DNA from: SH-MAG3 sp036374995
GTDB lineage: Bacteria > Gemmatimonadota > Gemmatimonadetes > Longimicrobiales > RSA9
Assembly: GCA_036374995.1 (NCBI GenBank)
Contig: DASUSS010000055.1
Span: 1 to 48,161 of the forward strand
Direction of reading: 5' to 3'
DNA length: 48,161 nt
The position numbers and the translations under genes are program-made. Every line of letters starts with the position of its first letter. Position 1 is the first letter of the stretch. Shown here piece after piece: positions 18,533 through 26,924 of this stretch. The notes below the pieces were generated by a model. It was not told where the DNA came from and searched no databases. It saw only the letters and a list, made by a program, of their open reading frames with translations.

Positions 18533-18631
18533 TGGACCGCCTCACGACCGTACACGGGGTTACCACGAAAATCGCAATCCGGTTAACTTAACGAGGGGTC
18601 AGAGGGGCAACAAGCGGACCGTCGCAGTGGA

Positions 18632-19780
18632 ATGTGGCGGATCGATCAGGAGCGCGTGCCGATTCGGATGAAACGGAAAGACGAGAGAACGGACCTGCTG
18701 AGCCTGCTGCCGGACCGGGCGGAGGCAGCGCTGGGCGCCCATTTCGCGACGCACGGGGAGCGCGGCTTCCGGGTGCGGCAGACGCTGGCGTGGCTCTACC
18801 AGCGCGACGCGCTCTCGTTCGAGGAGATGACGGACCTGTCGATCGATGCGCGCGCAGCGCTCGCGGAGGAGTTCACGCTCGCGGCGCCCGAGGCGGCGCG
18901 GATCGAGCGGTCGACGGACGGGACGGTGAAGCATCTGTGGCGGATGAGCGATAGCGAGCTGGTGGAGAGCGTGCTGATCCCGGCCGCGGACCGGCTGACG
19001 CTGTGCATGTCGTCGCAGGCCGGGTGTGCGATGGCGTGCGTGTTCTGCGCGACCGGCTGGAGCGGTTACCGCCGGCAGCTGACCACGGGCGAGATCGTCG
19101 CGCAGTTTCGCGGTGCCCGGCGGTGGGCGCAGGAGCACGATCTGGGGCAGATCACGAACGTCGTGTTCATGGGCATGGGCGAGCCGCTGATGAACCGGAA
19201 GGCGCTGATGCCGTCGCTGACGCTGCTGAACCACGCCTATGGCCTGGGCGCGCGCCGGATCACCGTATCGACCGTCGGCATCGTGCCGGGCATCCTGGAG
19301 CTGGCGGAACGCGCCGAGCAGTTCCGCCTGGCGGTCTCGCTGCACGCGCCGAACGAGACGCTGCGACGGAAGCTGGTGCCGATCGAGCGGAAGTACCCGC
19401 TGCCGGAGCTGATGGAATCGCTGGAGCGATTCGAGCAGGCGGGCGGGCGCCGGATCACGTTCGAGTACGTCATGATCGCGGGCGTGAACGATGACCTGGA
19501 GCACGCGCGCGAGCTGGCGCAGCTGGTCCGCCGCTTCCCGTCCCATGTCAATCTGATCCCGTTCAATCCGATTCCGGGCACGACGTGGCGCCCCTCATCG
19601 CCGGAACGGTTGAGCGCTTTCGCGGATGTGCTGGGGTCGAGCGGTGTCGCGGCGACGGTACGCAGCCCGCGCGGTCGGGACATCGCGGCAGCGTGCGGCC
19701 AGCTGCGCGCGGAGCACGAGACGAAGCCGCCGAAACCGTACCTGACCCTGGTCGGCCTGGAGGATCGGCGCGCCAGCTAG
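18632..19780 (+). CDS. rlmN: 23S rRNA (adenine2503-C2)/tRNA methyltransferase RlmN
   Basis: A 382-residue radical SAM enzyme. The 4Fe-4S cysteines are Cys132, Cys136 and Cys139 (CAMACVFC), and the resolving cysteine is Cys355 in RGRDIAAACGQL; the second methyl-accepting cysteine expected near the C-terminus is the same C355-type position as in E. coli. NVVFMGMGEPLMN and RITVSTVGI are family motifs. RlmN methylates A2503 of 23S rRNA and A37 of some tRNAs. The N-terminus (GERGFRVRQTLAWLYQ) is RlmN-like rather than Cfr-like. Start is uncertain: ATG 18632 or ATG 18668; neither has a clear ribosome site. Confidence 0.93.
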   Translation: MWRIDQERVPIRMKRKDERTDLLSLLPDRAEAALGAHFATHGERGFRVRQTLAWLYQRDALSFEEMTDLSIDARAALAEEFTLAAPEAARIERSTDGTVKHLWRMSDSELVESVLIPAADRLTLCMSSQAGCAMACVFCATGWSGYRRQLTTGEIVAQFRGARRWAQEHDLGQITNVVFMGMGEPLMNRKALMPSLTLLNHAYGLGARRITVSTVGIVPGILELAERAEQFRLAVSLHAPNETLRRKLVPIERKYPLPELMESLERFEQAGGRRITFEYVMIAGVNDDLEHARELAQLVRRFPSHVNLIPFNPIPGTTWRPSSPERLSAFADVLGSSGVAATVRSPRGRDIAAACGQLRAEHETKPPKPYLTLVGLEDRRAS

Positions 19781-19814
19781 CCCGATCGTCTCGCGGCGAA
19801 GCGACCCGGCTAGC
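19776..19814. terminator. Hairpin spanning the stops of rlmN and the LytR_C gene
   Basis: Arms 19776-19788 (GCTAGCCCGATCG) and 19802-19814 pair at 11 of 13 positions around a 13-base loop. Each arm contains the TAG stop of one of the two convergent genes. It could act as a bidirectional terminator, but there is no U-run on either side. Confidence 0.45.
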
Positions 19815-20310
19815 GGGAGCGGCCGAGCCAGCGCCTGAGACGCGCGCGCCAGCCGTCCGGGTCGGGTGGCCGCACTTCCTCGGCCGGAGCCCAGTCCACT
19901 CCCACGATCACGGTCGCGTCGAGGAGGAGTGTCGAATCCGGATCCGAGGTAATGCGCCGGATGCCGAGCTCCGCGCCTGCGGCGCGCGCGATCGACTCCT
20001 CGCCGGTTCGCGAGATCACGGCCGAGCTGTCACCCACGCTCGCGGGGGCGTTGCCGAAGAAGACGACATCGAACCCGGCCTCGCGCAGCTGGAACGTGGC
20101 CGCACGCGCCAGCCCGCCGCGACCGGATGCGTTCAGCACCTCGAGCCGCCCCGCGAGCGGCGGAGCCTCCGTCACCGGCGCGTCCGGCTCGATGTCGGCC
20201 GTCACGCTGCTACCATCGCCTAGACCGACCGCGAAGGACACGAGGAACGCGCCGGCGACCAGCAGTGCCAGCGCCGCCGTGGCGAGCTCCAGGCGTGGGC
20301 GTTCAGGCAT
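19810..20310 (-). CDS. LytR C-terminal domain protein, membrane-anchored
   Basis: A 166-residue protein with one N-terminal transmembrane helix (LELATAALALLVAGAFLVSFAV, about 7-28) and an extracytoplasmic LytR_C domain (about 55-145) with RLEVLNASGRGGLARAAT, AGFDVVFFG and DATVIVGVDW. LytR_C domains occur with cell-envelope proteins; the function alone is unknown. The C-terminus is basic and proline-rich. ATG 20310 overlaps the yqeK stop by 8 nt. In many bacteria yqeK is followed by a LytR_C gene and then rsfS; rsfS is absent here, and rlmN converges instead. Confidence 0.85.
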   Translation of the reverse strand: MPERPRLELATAALALLVAGAFLVSFAVGLGDGSSVTADIEPDAPVTEAPPLAGRLEVLNASGRGGLARAATFQLREAGFDVVFFGNAPASVGDSSAVISRTGEESIARAAGAELGIRRITSDPDSTLLLDATVIVGVDWAPAEEVRPPDPDGWRARLRRWLGRSR

Positions 20311-20890
20311 GGATGGCCGCCGGGTGAACGACGTTCCAGAACGCGACCGTTTCCGCGCGCATCGGTCGGCCCTCGCGCAGCAGACGCTCGAGCCGGGCGC
20401 GGAGCACGTCGCCCAGGACTTCATCGCGCGCCTGCGGCATGCGGGCCCGCAGGGCCGCGAGCCGTTCCGGGTGATAGCGCCGGCCCGGCTCGATGTAATC
20501 CGCGATGAACAGTGCGCGGCCGAGCTCGTCGAGGTCGGGATGGCCGAGCGTGTGGTACGCGATGGCGAGCAGCAGCGGCTCGTCGTTCATGCCTTCCGCA
20601 CGCAGGCGCTCGGCCGCGGCAGGCCCGTGGAGCAGCTTGCCGGGAAGAGTGCGGAGCGGCTCGACGACGAGCGCGCGCAGCTCGTCGGGCGGAGTCTCGC
20701 GCAACGCGTCGTGGAGCCAGCCGGCCGCCCGCCAGCGCAGCGCGTCCCGCCGGGAGAGGCCCTGCGCATCCGCCCAGCAGCCGAGCAGCTCTGCCACGCG
20801 TTGCATGTGGGCCCGGCGGCTCGCGCCGACCCGGGACCAGGCCGGCAGCTGCCCCGCCGCCGCTGCCTCAAGCAGTCCGGCGGGTGGCAC
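20303..20890 (-). CDS. yqeK: YqeK-type HD domain phosphohydrolase (Ap4A hydrolase)
   Basis: A 195-residue HD-domain protein. The HD residues are seen in SRRAHMQRVAELL, AAGWLHDALRE, LLHGPAAAERL, AIAYHTLGHPDLDEL and ALFIADYIEPGR, which is the YqeK layout. YqeK splits diadenosine tetraphosphate symmetrically to two ADP. The best start is GTG 20890 (residue sequence MPPAGLLEAAA), which overlaps panD by 23 nt; a longer in-frame reading upstream is low-complexity translation of panD in another frame. Usually yqeK sits beside nadD; here it is in the pantothenate operon. Confidence 0.87.
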   Translation of the reverse strand: MPPAGLLEAAAAGQLPAWSRVGASRRAHMQRVAELLGCWADAQGLSRRDALRWRAAGWLHDALRETPPDELRALVVEPLRTLPGKLLHGPAAAERLRAEGMNDEPLLLAIAYHTLGHPDLDELGRALFIADYIEPGRRYHPERLAALRARMPQARDEVLGDVLRARLERLLREGRPMRAETVAFWNVVHPAAIHA

Positions 20891-21239
20891 GCGGCGCGAT
20901 CCGGTTCTCTGCGTCCACGAACACGAACGTCGGCGCGAACTCCTCCAGCTCCTCCTCGTCGTAGCTGCCGTAGCTGAAGATGATGACCGCATCGCCCGGC
21001 TGCACGAGGCGCGCGGCGGCACCGTTGATCACGACGTCGCCGCGGTTCTCGGGTGCGCGGATCGCGTACGTCTCGAAGCGTGCGCCGTTCGCGATGTTCA
21101 CAACGTGCACCTGCTCGTACTCGAGGATATCCGCCGCATCGAGCAGCGCGCCGTCGATCGTGATCGAGCCCTCGTAGTTCAGGTTTGCATCCGTGACGGT
21201 CGCGCGGTGGATCTTCGACTTGCACATCGTGCGCTTCAT
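20868..21239 (-). CDS. panD: Aspartate 1-decarboxylase precursor
   Basis: A 123-residue pyruvoyl enzyme making beta-alanine from aspartate for pantothenate synthesis. The self-cleavage site Gly24-Ser25 in NYEGSITID is intact, with Lys9 and the HRATVT segment of the active site, and INGAAARLVQPGDAVIIFSYG near the end. ATG 21239 aligns with the E. coli N-terminus. The gene follows panC after 13 bases and overlaps yqeK by 23 nt. The tail after residue 110 is unusual and polar. Confidence 0.96.
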   Translation of the reverse strand: MKRTMCKSKIHRATVTDANLNYEGSITIDGALLDAADILEYEQVHVVNIANGARFETYAIRAPENRGDVVINGAAARLVQPGDAVIIFSYGSYDEEELEEFAPTFVFVDAENRIAPRATRRTA

Positions 21240-21252
21240 TTCACGTTCACTT

Positions 21253-22098
21253 TCAGCTCAGGATCACGTTGTCGATCAGCCTCGTGGCACCCACATGGGC
21301 TGCGACCGCGACGGCATGCCCGGGCGCCGCTTCGGCGGGTGTCCGGAGCGTCTCCGGATCGACCACCTCCACGTACTGCGGTGATACCCCCGGCTCCTCC
21401 CGCAGGATCGCCTCCGCCGCTGCGGCCAGAGCCGCAGACCGGTGCTCGCCCGCCGCGAACGCGGCTTGTGCCGTCTCCAGTGCACGGTGCAGCGAGAGCG
21501 CCGAGCGGCGCTCCTCCGGCGAGAGGTACGCGTTCCGGGAGCTCAGCGCGAGGCCGTCCGGCTCGCGCACGATCGGCGCCACCATGATCTCGATGTCGTA
21601 GTTCAGGTCGCGGACCATGCGACGGATCAGGGCAGCCTGCTGGAGGTCCTTCTGCCCGAACACCGCCACGTTGGGCCGGACGATGTTGAACAGCTTCGCG
21701 ACGACGGTCAGCACGCCGTCGAAGTGGTCGGGGCGGAAGCGGCCGCAGAGCACGTCGGTGAGATCGGGGGCATGGACACGAACGAGCGACGCGCCGTCCG
21801 GATAGACTTCCTCGACGGTCGGGGCGAACAGCACGCTCACGCCGCATTCCGCCGCGAGGCGGCCGTCGTTCTCGAGGTTGCGCGGATACTTCTCCAGGTC
21901 CTCGCCCGGCCCGAATTGGAGGGGATTGACGAAGACGGACATCACCACGATGTCGGCGTTGCGGCGCGCAATGTCGCAGAGCTGCAGGTGTCCCTCGTGC
22001 AGGGCGCCCATGGTGGGGACGAGCGCGATCCGCTCGCCGGCCGCGCGCCGACCGGCGAGGCGCGCGCGGAGCTCGGCGATGAGGCGGATCGTGATCAC
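21253..22098 (-). CDS. panC: Pantothenate synthetase (pantoate-beta-alanine ligase)
   Basis: A 281-residue ATP-dependent ligase joining pantoate and beta-alanine. The nucleotide-binding HIGH-like motif is in PTMGALHEGHLQL (about 28-40), and SVFVNPLQFGPGEDLEKYPR, FDGVLTVVAKLFNIV, FGQKDLQQAALIRRMV and the KMSKS-like LALSSRNAYLSPEER follow in order. GTG 22098 makes a GTGA overlap with the panB stop, so panB and panC are coupled. Confidence 0.96.
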   Translation of the reverse strand: MITIRLIAELRARLAGRRAAGERIALVPTMGALHEGHLQLCDIARRNADIVVMSVFVNPLQFGPGEDLEKYPRNLENDGRLAAECGVSVLFAPTVEEVYPDGASLVRVHAPDLTDVLCGRFRPDHFDGVLTVVAKLFNIVRPNVAVFGQKDLQQAALIRRMVRDLNYDIEIMVAPIVREPDGLALSSRNAYLSPEERRSALSLHRALETAQAAFAAGEHRSAALAAAAEAILREEPGVSPQYVEVVDPETLRTPAEAAPGHAVAVAAHVGATRLIDNVILS

Positions 22099-22922
22099 TC
22101 GAAGGAGTGCTCGGCGTCGGGATAGCTGCGGGTGCGCACGGCATCGGCATAGGCGCGCACCCCGTCCCGTGCGGCCGCCCCGAGCTCCGCGAACCGCCGC
22201 AGGAACTTCGGCGTGAAGCCCTCGTTGAGTCCGAGGACGTCGGGCAGGACGAGCACCTGACCGTCGACATCCGGACCGGCGCCGATACCGATCGTGGGAA
22301 TCGACACGATGCTGGTGATCTCGGCAGCGAGCGGCGCGGGCACGAGCTCGAGCACGACGCCGAACGCGCCGGCGGCCTCGAGCCGTCCCGCCTCCTCGTG
22401 CAGCCGCTCCGCGGCGACCTCATCGCGTCCCTGCACGCGGTAGCCACCCAGCATGTGCACGGACTGCGGCGTCAGCCCGATGTGTCCCAGGACGGGGATC
22501 CCCGCACGCACCAACGTGCGCACGTGCCGCGCCGTCTCCTCATCGCCACCCTCCAGCTTCACCGCCTCCGCGCCCGTCTCCTTGAGCATGCGACCGGCGT
22601 TGCGCAGCGTCTCCTCGGGCGACACCTGAAACGACATGAACGGCATGTCGACGACGAGGAACGCGTGCTTCACGCCGCGCCGAACTGCACGGGCGTGATA
22701 GATCATCTCGTCGATGGTGACCGGTAGCGTGGAGTCGTAGCCGGCGAAGACCTGGCCGACGGAATCGCCGACGAGGACGATGTCGACACCGGCACTGTCG
22801 ACGATGGAGGCGAACAGGTAGTCGTAGGCGGTGATCGCTACGATCGGCGCGCGCCGCTGCTTCATCTCGAGGAGGTCGCGCACGGTGGTGCGCCTGCGTT
22901 CCCCGGTCCGCTGCGTGCTCAT
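22095..22922 (-). CDS. panB: 3-methyl-2-oxobutanoate hydroxymethyltransferase
   Basis: A 275-residue TIM-barrel enzyme that adds a hydroxymethyl group from methylene-tetrahydrofolate to 2-oxoisovalerate, the first step to pantothenate. Recognisable are DYLFASIVDSAGVDIVLVGDS, VVDMPFMSFQ, AVKLEGG, GHIGLTPQSVHMLGGYRVQG and ELVPAPLAAEIT, with IPTIGIGAGPDVDGQVLV at the C-terminal side. It is the first gene of panB-panC-panD-yqeK-LytR_C. The leader holds an AAACAG-N5-CTGTTT palindrome. Confidence 0.96.
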   Translation of the reverse strand: MSTQRTGERRRTTVRDLLEMKQRRAPIVAITAYDYLFASIVDSAGVDIVLVGDSVGQVFAGYDSTLPVTIDEMIYHARAVRRGVKHAFLVVDMPFMSFQVSPEETLRNAGRMLKETGAEAVKLEGGDEETARHVRTLVRAGIPVLGHIGLTPQSVHMLGGYRVQGRDEVAAERLHEEAGRLEAAGAFGVVLELVPAPLAAEITSIVSIPTIGIGAGPDVDGQVLVLPDVLGLNEGFTPKFLRRFAELGAAARDGVRAYADAVRTRSYPDAEHSFE

Positions 22923-22954
22923 GGTGCCCCGCGGCGCGGTGCCGCTGTCGGTGT

Positions 22955-22971
22955 AAACAGCCAGCCTGTTT
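22955..22971. promoter_or_regulatory. Operator-like palindrome AAACAG-N5-CTGTTT
   Basis: A perfect 6+6 inverted repeat with a 5-base spacer lies in the 82-base gap between divergent panB and the NFACT gene, overlapping the putative -35 of the latter. It may be a repressor site. Only seen once in the window. Confidence 0.4.
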
Positions 22972-22998
22972 GACGATGCGGCAACCTAGCCGCATCAT
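22970..22998 (+). promoter_or_regulatory. Putative promoter of the NFACT gene
   Basis: TTGACG (22970-22975), 17 bases, CATCAT (22993-22998), then six bases to the GTG start at 23005. Spacing is ideal for a leaderless transcript; the -10 is only a half match. A GATGCGG/CCGCATC stem lies between the hexamers. Confidence 0.35.
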
Positions 22999-23004
22999 CG
23001 GGGG

Positions 23005-24684
23005 GTGTCAAACGCCCTTCGCTACGACGCGCTGCTCGTGCGCGACCTCGCCCGCGAGCTCCACGAGCGGCTCGCCGACGCGCGTCTCGATGCGGCGTTT
23101 CTGGATCGCGATTCCCTCCGCGTGATCCTGCTCACGCGGGCATCCCGCCGCGATGCGCCTGCTCCGCCTTCCCTGCTCTGGCAGCTGCACCCCGAGTCCG
23201 GACATCTGACGACGCCGCCCGGCGGCGGAGCGTGGCAGGGTCGCGTGCAGCTCGGCACACCGACACGGATCGCGCGCATCCACGCACCGCCGGACGAGCG
23301 GCTGATCATGCTCGAGCTGACCACGCTCGACGCGCCGGCCGGTGCAGCACGGCGCATCATCATCGAGCTCGTGACGAACCAGTGGAACGCCATTGCGGTC
23401 GGAGCGGACGACCGCATCACTGCCGTGCTGCGCGAACGCCGCCAGCGCGGCCTTCGCGCCGGCGCGGCGTACGAGCCACCGGCGCAGTCCGCGCGCGTGG
23501 GTGCAGCGACGATGGTGACGGCGGACGAGTGGCACGCGGCGCTCGGCGGCGTCCCACCCGGTGAGCGGCTGCCCGCGCTGCAGCGCGCGATCGCGTACAC
23601 GAGTGCGCTGAACGCGCCGTTCATCATTGGCGACGCGGATGTCCACGGCGATACGGATGCGCTCGAGCGGGCGCGACTGCGCTACGAGCAGCTGGTGTGG
23701 ACGAACGATCGGGCGCCCGCCCTGCTGAAGCTGGATGGACGGCTCCAGCCCTACTCCCGGCCGGAGCCCGCAGCGGCCGAGCTGACCACCACCCTGCTCG
23801 AGGCGTTCGCCCGCGCCGCTGCGGAGTCCGCCGCAACACCCGTCCCGGACGACGCGAAGGATCGGGCGCTCGCCACTCTCGCCCAGCGGCTGGATGCGGT
23901 CGAGCGGCGCGCGCGCCGACTGCGGGCACAGCAGGCGGGCGCCCGCGATGAGGCGGAACACCTGCGCGCACACGCCGACCTGTTGCTGGCCCAGCTGCAT
24001 CGCGTCAAGCGCGGAGCGGCGAGCGCGGTGCTCGACGATTTCTCCGGTGGCTCCATCACGATCGAGCTCGATCCAGCGCTCGATGGAGCCGCCAATGCCG
24101 GCCAGCTCTACGGCGCGGCGCGGAAACGGGAGCGCGCGGCGGCGCGTATTCCTGCACTGCTGCGTTCCGGCGAGAAGGAGCGCGCACGTCTGCAGTCGCT
24201 GCTGGAGCGCGTGCGGGCCGGCACGGCAACGGCGGAAGAGCTGTCGCGCGCACAGCCGCGCACGCAGGAGAAGGCGGCCGGCCGCGGAGCGGCGGCATTG
24301 CCCTACCGGGAGTATCGGACGAGCGGCGGACTCGAGGTGCGCGTCGGTCGTGGCGCGCGGGCCAACGACGAGCTGACGTTCCGCCACTCGAGTCCGAGCG
24401 ACATCTGGCTCCATGCGCGCGACGCTGCCGGCGCGCACGTCATCCTGCGCTGGAACCGGCCGGATGAGAACCCGCCCGCAGCCGCGATCACCGAAGCCGC
24501 AGGGCTCGCGGCATGGCACAGCCGCGCTCGCACGTCCTCGGTCGTGGCCGTCGACTGGACGCGCCGCAAGTACGTGCGCAAGCCGCGCCGGTCGGCGCCG
24601 GGCCTCGTCGTGCCCGAGCGGGTACGGACGCTCTTCGTGGAACCTGACGGAGCGGCGGAAGAACGGATGCGCGCCGAGTCGTGA
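23005..24684 (+). CDS. Divergent NFACT-family (RqcH-like) protein
   Basis: A 559-residue protein with an NFACT-N-like part (about 1-230), a charged helical coiled-coil middle (about 285-420, many Arg/Ala/Glu) and an NFACT-R/DUF814 domain (about 430-545) containing RTSGGLEVRVGRGARANDELTF and SPSDIWLHARDAAGAHVIL. RqcH/NEMF proteins bind stalled 50S subunits and add C-terminal alanine tails. In classic RqcH the core has a GRHSN-type motif; here the equivalent is LVTNQWNAIAV, and the DR dipeptide region reads DERLIML, so tailing activity is doubtful. GTG start lacks a true Shine-Dalgarno. It converges on trpA with a one-base gap. Confidence 0.85.
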   Translation: MSNALRYDALLVRDLARELHERLADARLDAAFLDRDSLRVILLTRASRRDAPAPPSLLWQLHPESGHLTTPPGGGAWQGRVQLGTPTRIARIHAPPDERLIMLELTTLDAPAGAARRIIIELVTNQWNAIAVGADDRITAVLRERRQRGLRAGAAYEPPAQSARVGAATMVTADEWHAALGGVPPGERLPALQRAIAYTSALNAPFIIGDADVHGDTDALERARLRYEQLVWTNDRAPALLKLDGRLQPYSRPEPAAAELTTTLLEAFARAAAESAATPVPDDAKDRALATLAQRLDAVERRARRLRAQQAGARDEAEHLRAHADLLLAQLHRVKRGAASAVLDDFSGGSITIELDPALDGAANAGQLYGAARKRERAAARIPALLRSGEKERARLQSLLERVRAGTATAEELSRAQPRTQEKAAGRGAAALPYREYRTSGGLEVRVGRGARANDELTFRHSSPSDIWLHARDAAGAHVILRWNRPDENPPAAAITEAAGLAAWHSRARTSSVVAVDWTRRKYVRKPRRSAPGLVVPERVRTLFVEPDGAAEERMRAES

Positions 24685-24685
24685 G

Positions 24686-25504
24686 CTACACCGTGTCGAG
24701 CGCCGCGCGCATGCGCCGAAGCAGATCCGCCGCACCGCGCGCGCCGTCCCGATCGATGGCGTCGATCAGGGCACTGCCGACAATGACGCCATCGGCCACG
24801 CGCGCGATCTCCAGAGCGTGCTCCGGTGTCGACACACCGAAACCGACCGCTACGGGGATGCTCACGCGCCCGCGCAGTGCGGCGACTTCCGCGAGCGTCT
24901 CCGCGCGCAGCGCCTGTCGCGCGCCGGTCACGCCCATGCGCCCGACGTAATACAGGAAACCCTGCGCACTACCCGCGATCTCGATCAGCCGCGTCTGCGG
25001 CGTGGTCGGCGCGACCAGCCGGATGAACGAGAACGGCGCCTGCCGGAACTGCTCCTCGAGATGGACATCGCCGCCCGCGGGCAGATCCGTGATCAGGACA
25101 CCCTCCGCACCCGCCGATGCCGCATCATCGATGAAGCGCTCCACACCGTGCGCGACGATCGGATTCAGGTAGCTGAACAGCACGACCGGCACATCGGCGC
25201 GCGAACGGAATGCGCACAGGGCATCGAGCGTCCAGCCCAGATGCACGCCGTGATCGAGCGCGCGCTGTGATGAACGCTGGATCGTCGGCCCGTCCGCGAC
25301 CGGATCGCTGAATGGCACGCCCAGCTCGATGACGTCCGCGCCGCTCCCGGCGAGCGCATCGAGCAGTGCAGCCGTCCGCGCGGGATCGGGATAGCCGGCG
25401 GTGATGTACGGGATCAGTGCGCGCCGGCCCGCGGCGCGGAGCACGGCGAAGCGGCGTGCCAGCGGATCGATGTCAGACGAAGTAGTCGGAGACGCGGATG
25501 CCAT
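24686..25504 (-). CDS. trpA: Tryptophan synthase alpha chain
   Basis: A 272-residue TIM barrel that cleaves indole-3-glycerol phosphate. Catalytic Glu and Asp are in DVIELGVPFSDPVADGP; the loop GFLYYVGRMGVTGAR and VAVGFGVSTPEHA (phosphate site) are intact. It is separated from trpB by two signalling-type genes, unlike the usual trpB-trpA adjacency. ATG 25504 is the only in-frame ATG near the conserved N-terminus, and it makes a 32-nt overlap with the HD-GYP gene. Confidence 0.96.
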   Translation of the reverse strand: MASASPTTSSDIDPLARRFAVLRAAGRRALIPYITAGYPDPARTAALLDALAGSGADVIELGVPFSDPVADGPTIQRSSQRALDHGVHLGWTLDALCAFRSRADVPVVLFSYLNPIVAHGVERFIDDAASAGAEGVLITDLPAGGDVHLEEQFRQAPFSFIRLVAPTTPQTRLIEIAGSAQGFLYYVGRMGVTGARQALRAETLAEVAALRGRVSIPVAVGFGVSTPEHALEIARVADGVIVGSALIDAIDRDGARGAADLLRRMRAALDTV

Positions 25505-26924
25505 ACCGGTCCGGATCGGTCGTCTTGATGATGGCCCGCTTCGGACGCCCCGTGCCCGAATCGATCTCGCTCAGATCGGCCTCGATCGGCCGGGCGAGCA
25601 TGCTGCCGCTCGTGTCGGAGATGATCTTTACGATCGGCTGGTGCACGCGGGTCGGATCCGGATGCCGCCGGGTGACCACCGCCATCTCGTGCGTGTCGAG
25701 AATCGCGAGCGTACCGACCGGAAAGACACCCGTCACGTTGATCAGCGCCTTGACCAGGATCGGGTTCAGTCCCCGACGCGGATTCTCGCGCATCTCGCGC
25801 AGCACCTCATCGGGCGGCCACGGCTGCTGCTGGTAGCTGCGCTTCGAGGTCGCCGCATCGAAGCCATCGGCAGTCGCCACGATCTGACTGAACAGCGTGG
25901 GATTGCGCGGCCGCACGTTCCGCGGATACCCCGTCAGATCGATCTTCATGTGATGCTCGTAGGCGAGCAGCATCGCGCGGTAGGGCACCTCGGCGAGGCC
26001 GCGCAGGCCGAACAGCGCGAGCAGACCCTCGGTCGGATGGCGCTGCATCTGCGCCCACTCCTCCTCGTTGAGGCCGCTCGGCTTGTTGATCACATCCGGG
26101 TCGATGCGCTGCTTGCCGATGTCGTGGAACAGTGCGCCCAGGCCGAGCTCGTACAGCTGGACTTTCGTCAGACCCAGCTTCTGACCGATGATCACGCTGA
26201 TGATGCAGACGTTCACGGAGTGCGTGAACGTGTACTCGTCGTAGTCGCGCAGCGCGGTCATGCCGAGCATCGACGACTCGTTGTTGAGCACCTGGTCGAC
26301 GATCGACTGCACGGCCCGCTTGACGCGCCGCAGGTTGACCGCGCGGCCGAGCCGCATGTCACCCATGACCTCCTTGGCGACGTGCACCGACTGGAAGTAG
26401 GTCAGCTTGGCCGCCTCCTTCAGCCGATCCTCGTCCTCGGCCTCCTCCGGCTCCTCGACGCCGATCAGCGACTCGATCGCGATGTTCGGCGTCGCACTGG
26501 TGGCGAAGCGCTGCCGGAACCGCTCGAACGCCGCCTCCGACCCGTCGTCCTCACCGAGCAGCAGCGCCATGAACGGCGCCAGGTCCCGGGGTGTGATCGC
26601 GGGAGCGAACTCGATCCGGCCGATGTGGTGGCGATCGAGCGTGCCGATCACGTAGGAGAACGCGGCGTAGTCGGACAGCTCGAGGCGGAGCCGGGCATCG
26701 TTCATGAAGAGGAAGTCGCCGACCAGGCGCAACTCGAAGACGCCCTCGCGGTCGAGCAGACGGCGGATCACCTTGTGCATCTCGGCGAGCGCGTTCTGCA
26801 CGGTCGCGTTCTCGAGCGGGTAGATGCGCAGCGACTGAGCGGCCGCATGGAACGACATGACGAACGCGCGGCCGAGCGGCTGCACCATCGTGTCGCTCTG
26901 GACGAGCTGCGGGCCGGTGTTCAC
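25473..26924 (-). CDS. HD-GYP domain protein with RxYPxxN N-terminal domain
   Basis: A 483-residue cytosolic protein. Residues about 18-125 form a domain opening AAAQSLRIYPLENATVQ, also found in the HEAT-repeat protein encoded upstream. An HD-GYP domain follows (about 215-400) with HSVNV, LFHDIGKQRID, RHPTEG, YEHHMKIDLTGYP and ATADGFDAATSKR. Metal-binding His/Asp residues are present, but the canonical HHE..DG.GYP reads HHMKIDLTGYP, so the glutamate is missing. Classic HD-GYP enzymes hydrolyse cyclic di-GMP; activity here is plausible, not certain. A beta-rich C-terminal part (410-483) is of unknown role. GTG 26924 overlaps the HEAT gene stop by 4 nt; its end overlaps trpA by 32 nt. Confidence 0.88.
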   Translation of the reverse strand: MNTGPQLVQSDTMVQPLGRAFVMSFHAAAQSLRIYPLENATVQNALAEMHKVIRRLLDREGVFELRLVGDFLFMNDARLRLELSDYAAFSYVIGTLDRHHIGRIEFAPAITPRDLAPFMALLLGEDDGSEAAFERFRQRFATSATPNIAIESLIGVEEPEEAEDEDRLKEAAKLTYFQSVHVAKEVMGDMRLGRAVNLRRVKRAVQSIVDQVLNNESSMLGMTALRDYDEYTFTHSVNVCIISVIIGQKLGLTKVQLYELGLGALFHDIGKQRIDPDVINKPSGLNEEEWAQMQRHPTEGLLALFGLRGLAEVPYRAMLLAYEHHMKIDLTGYPRNVRPRNPTLFSQIVATADGFDAATSKRSYQQQPWPPDEVLREMRENPRRGLNPILVKALINVTGVFPVGTLAILDTHEMAVVTRRHPDPTRVHQPIVKIISDTSGSMLARPIEADLSEIDSGTGRPKRAIIKTTDPDRYGIRVSDYFV

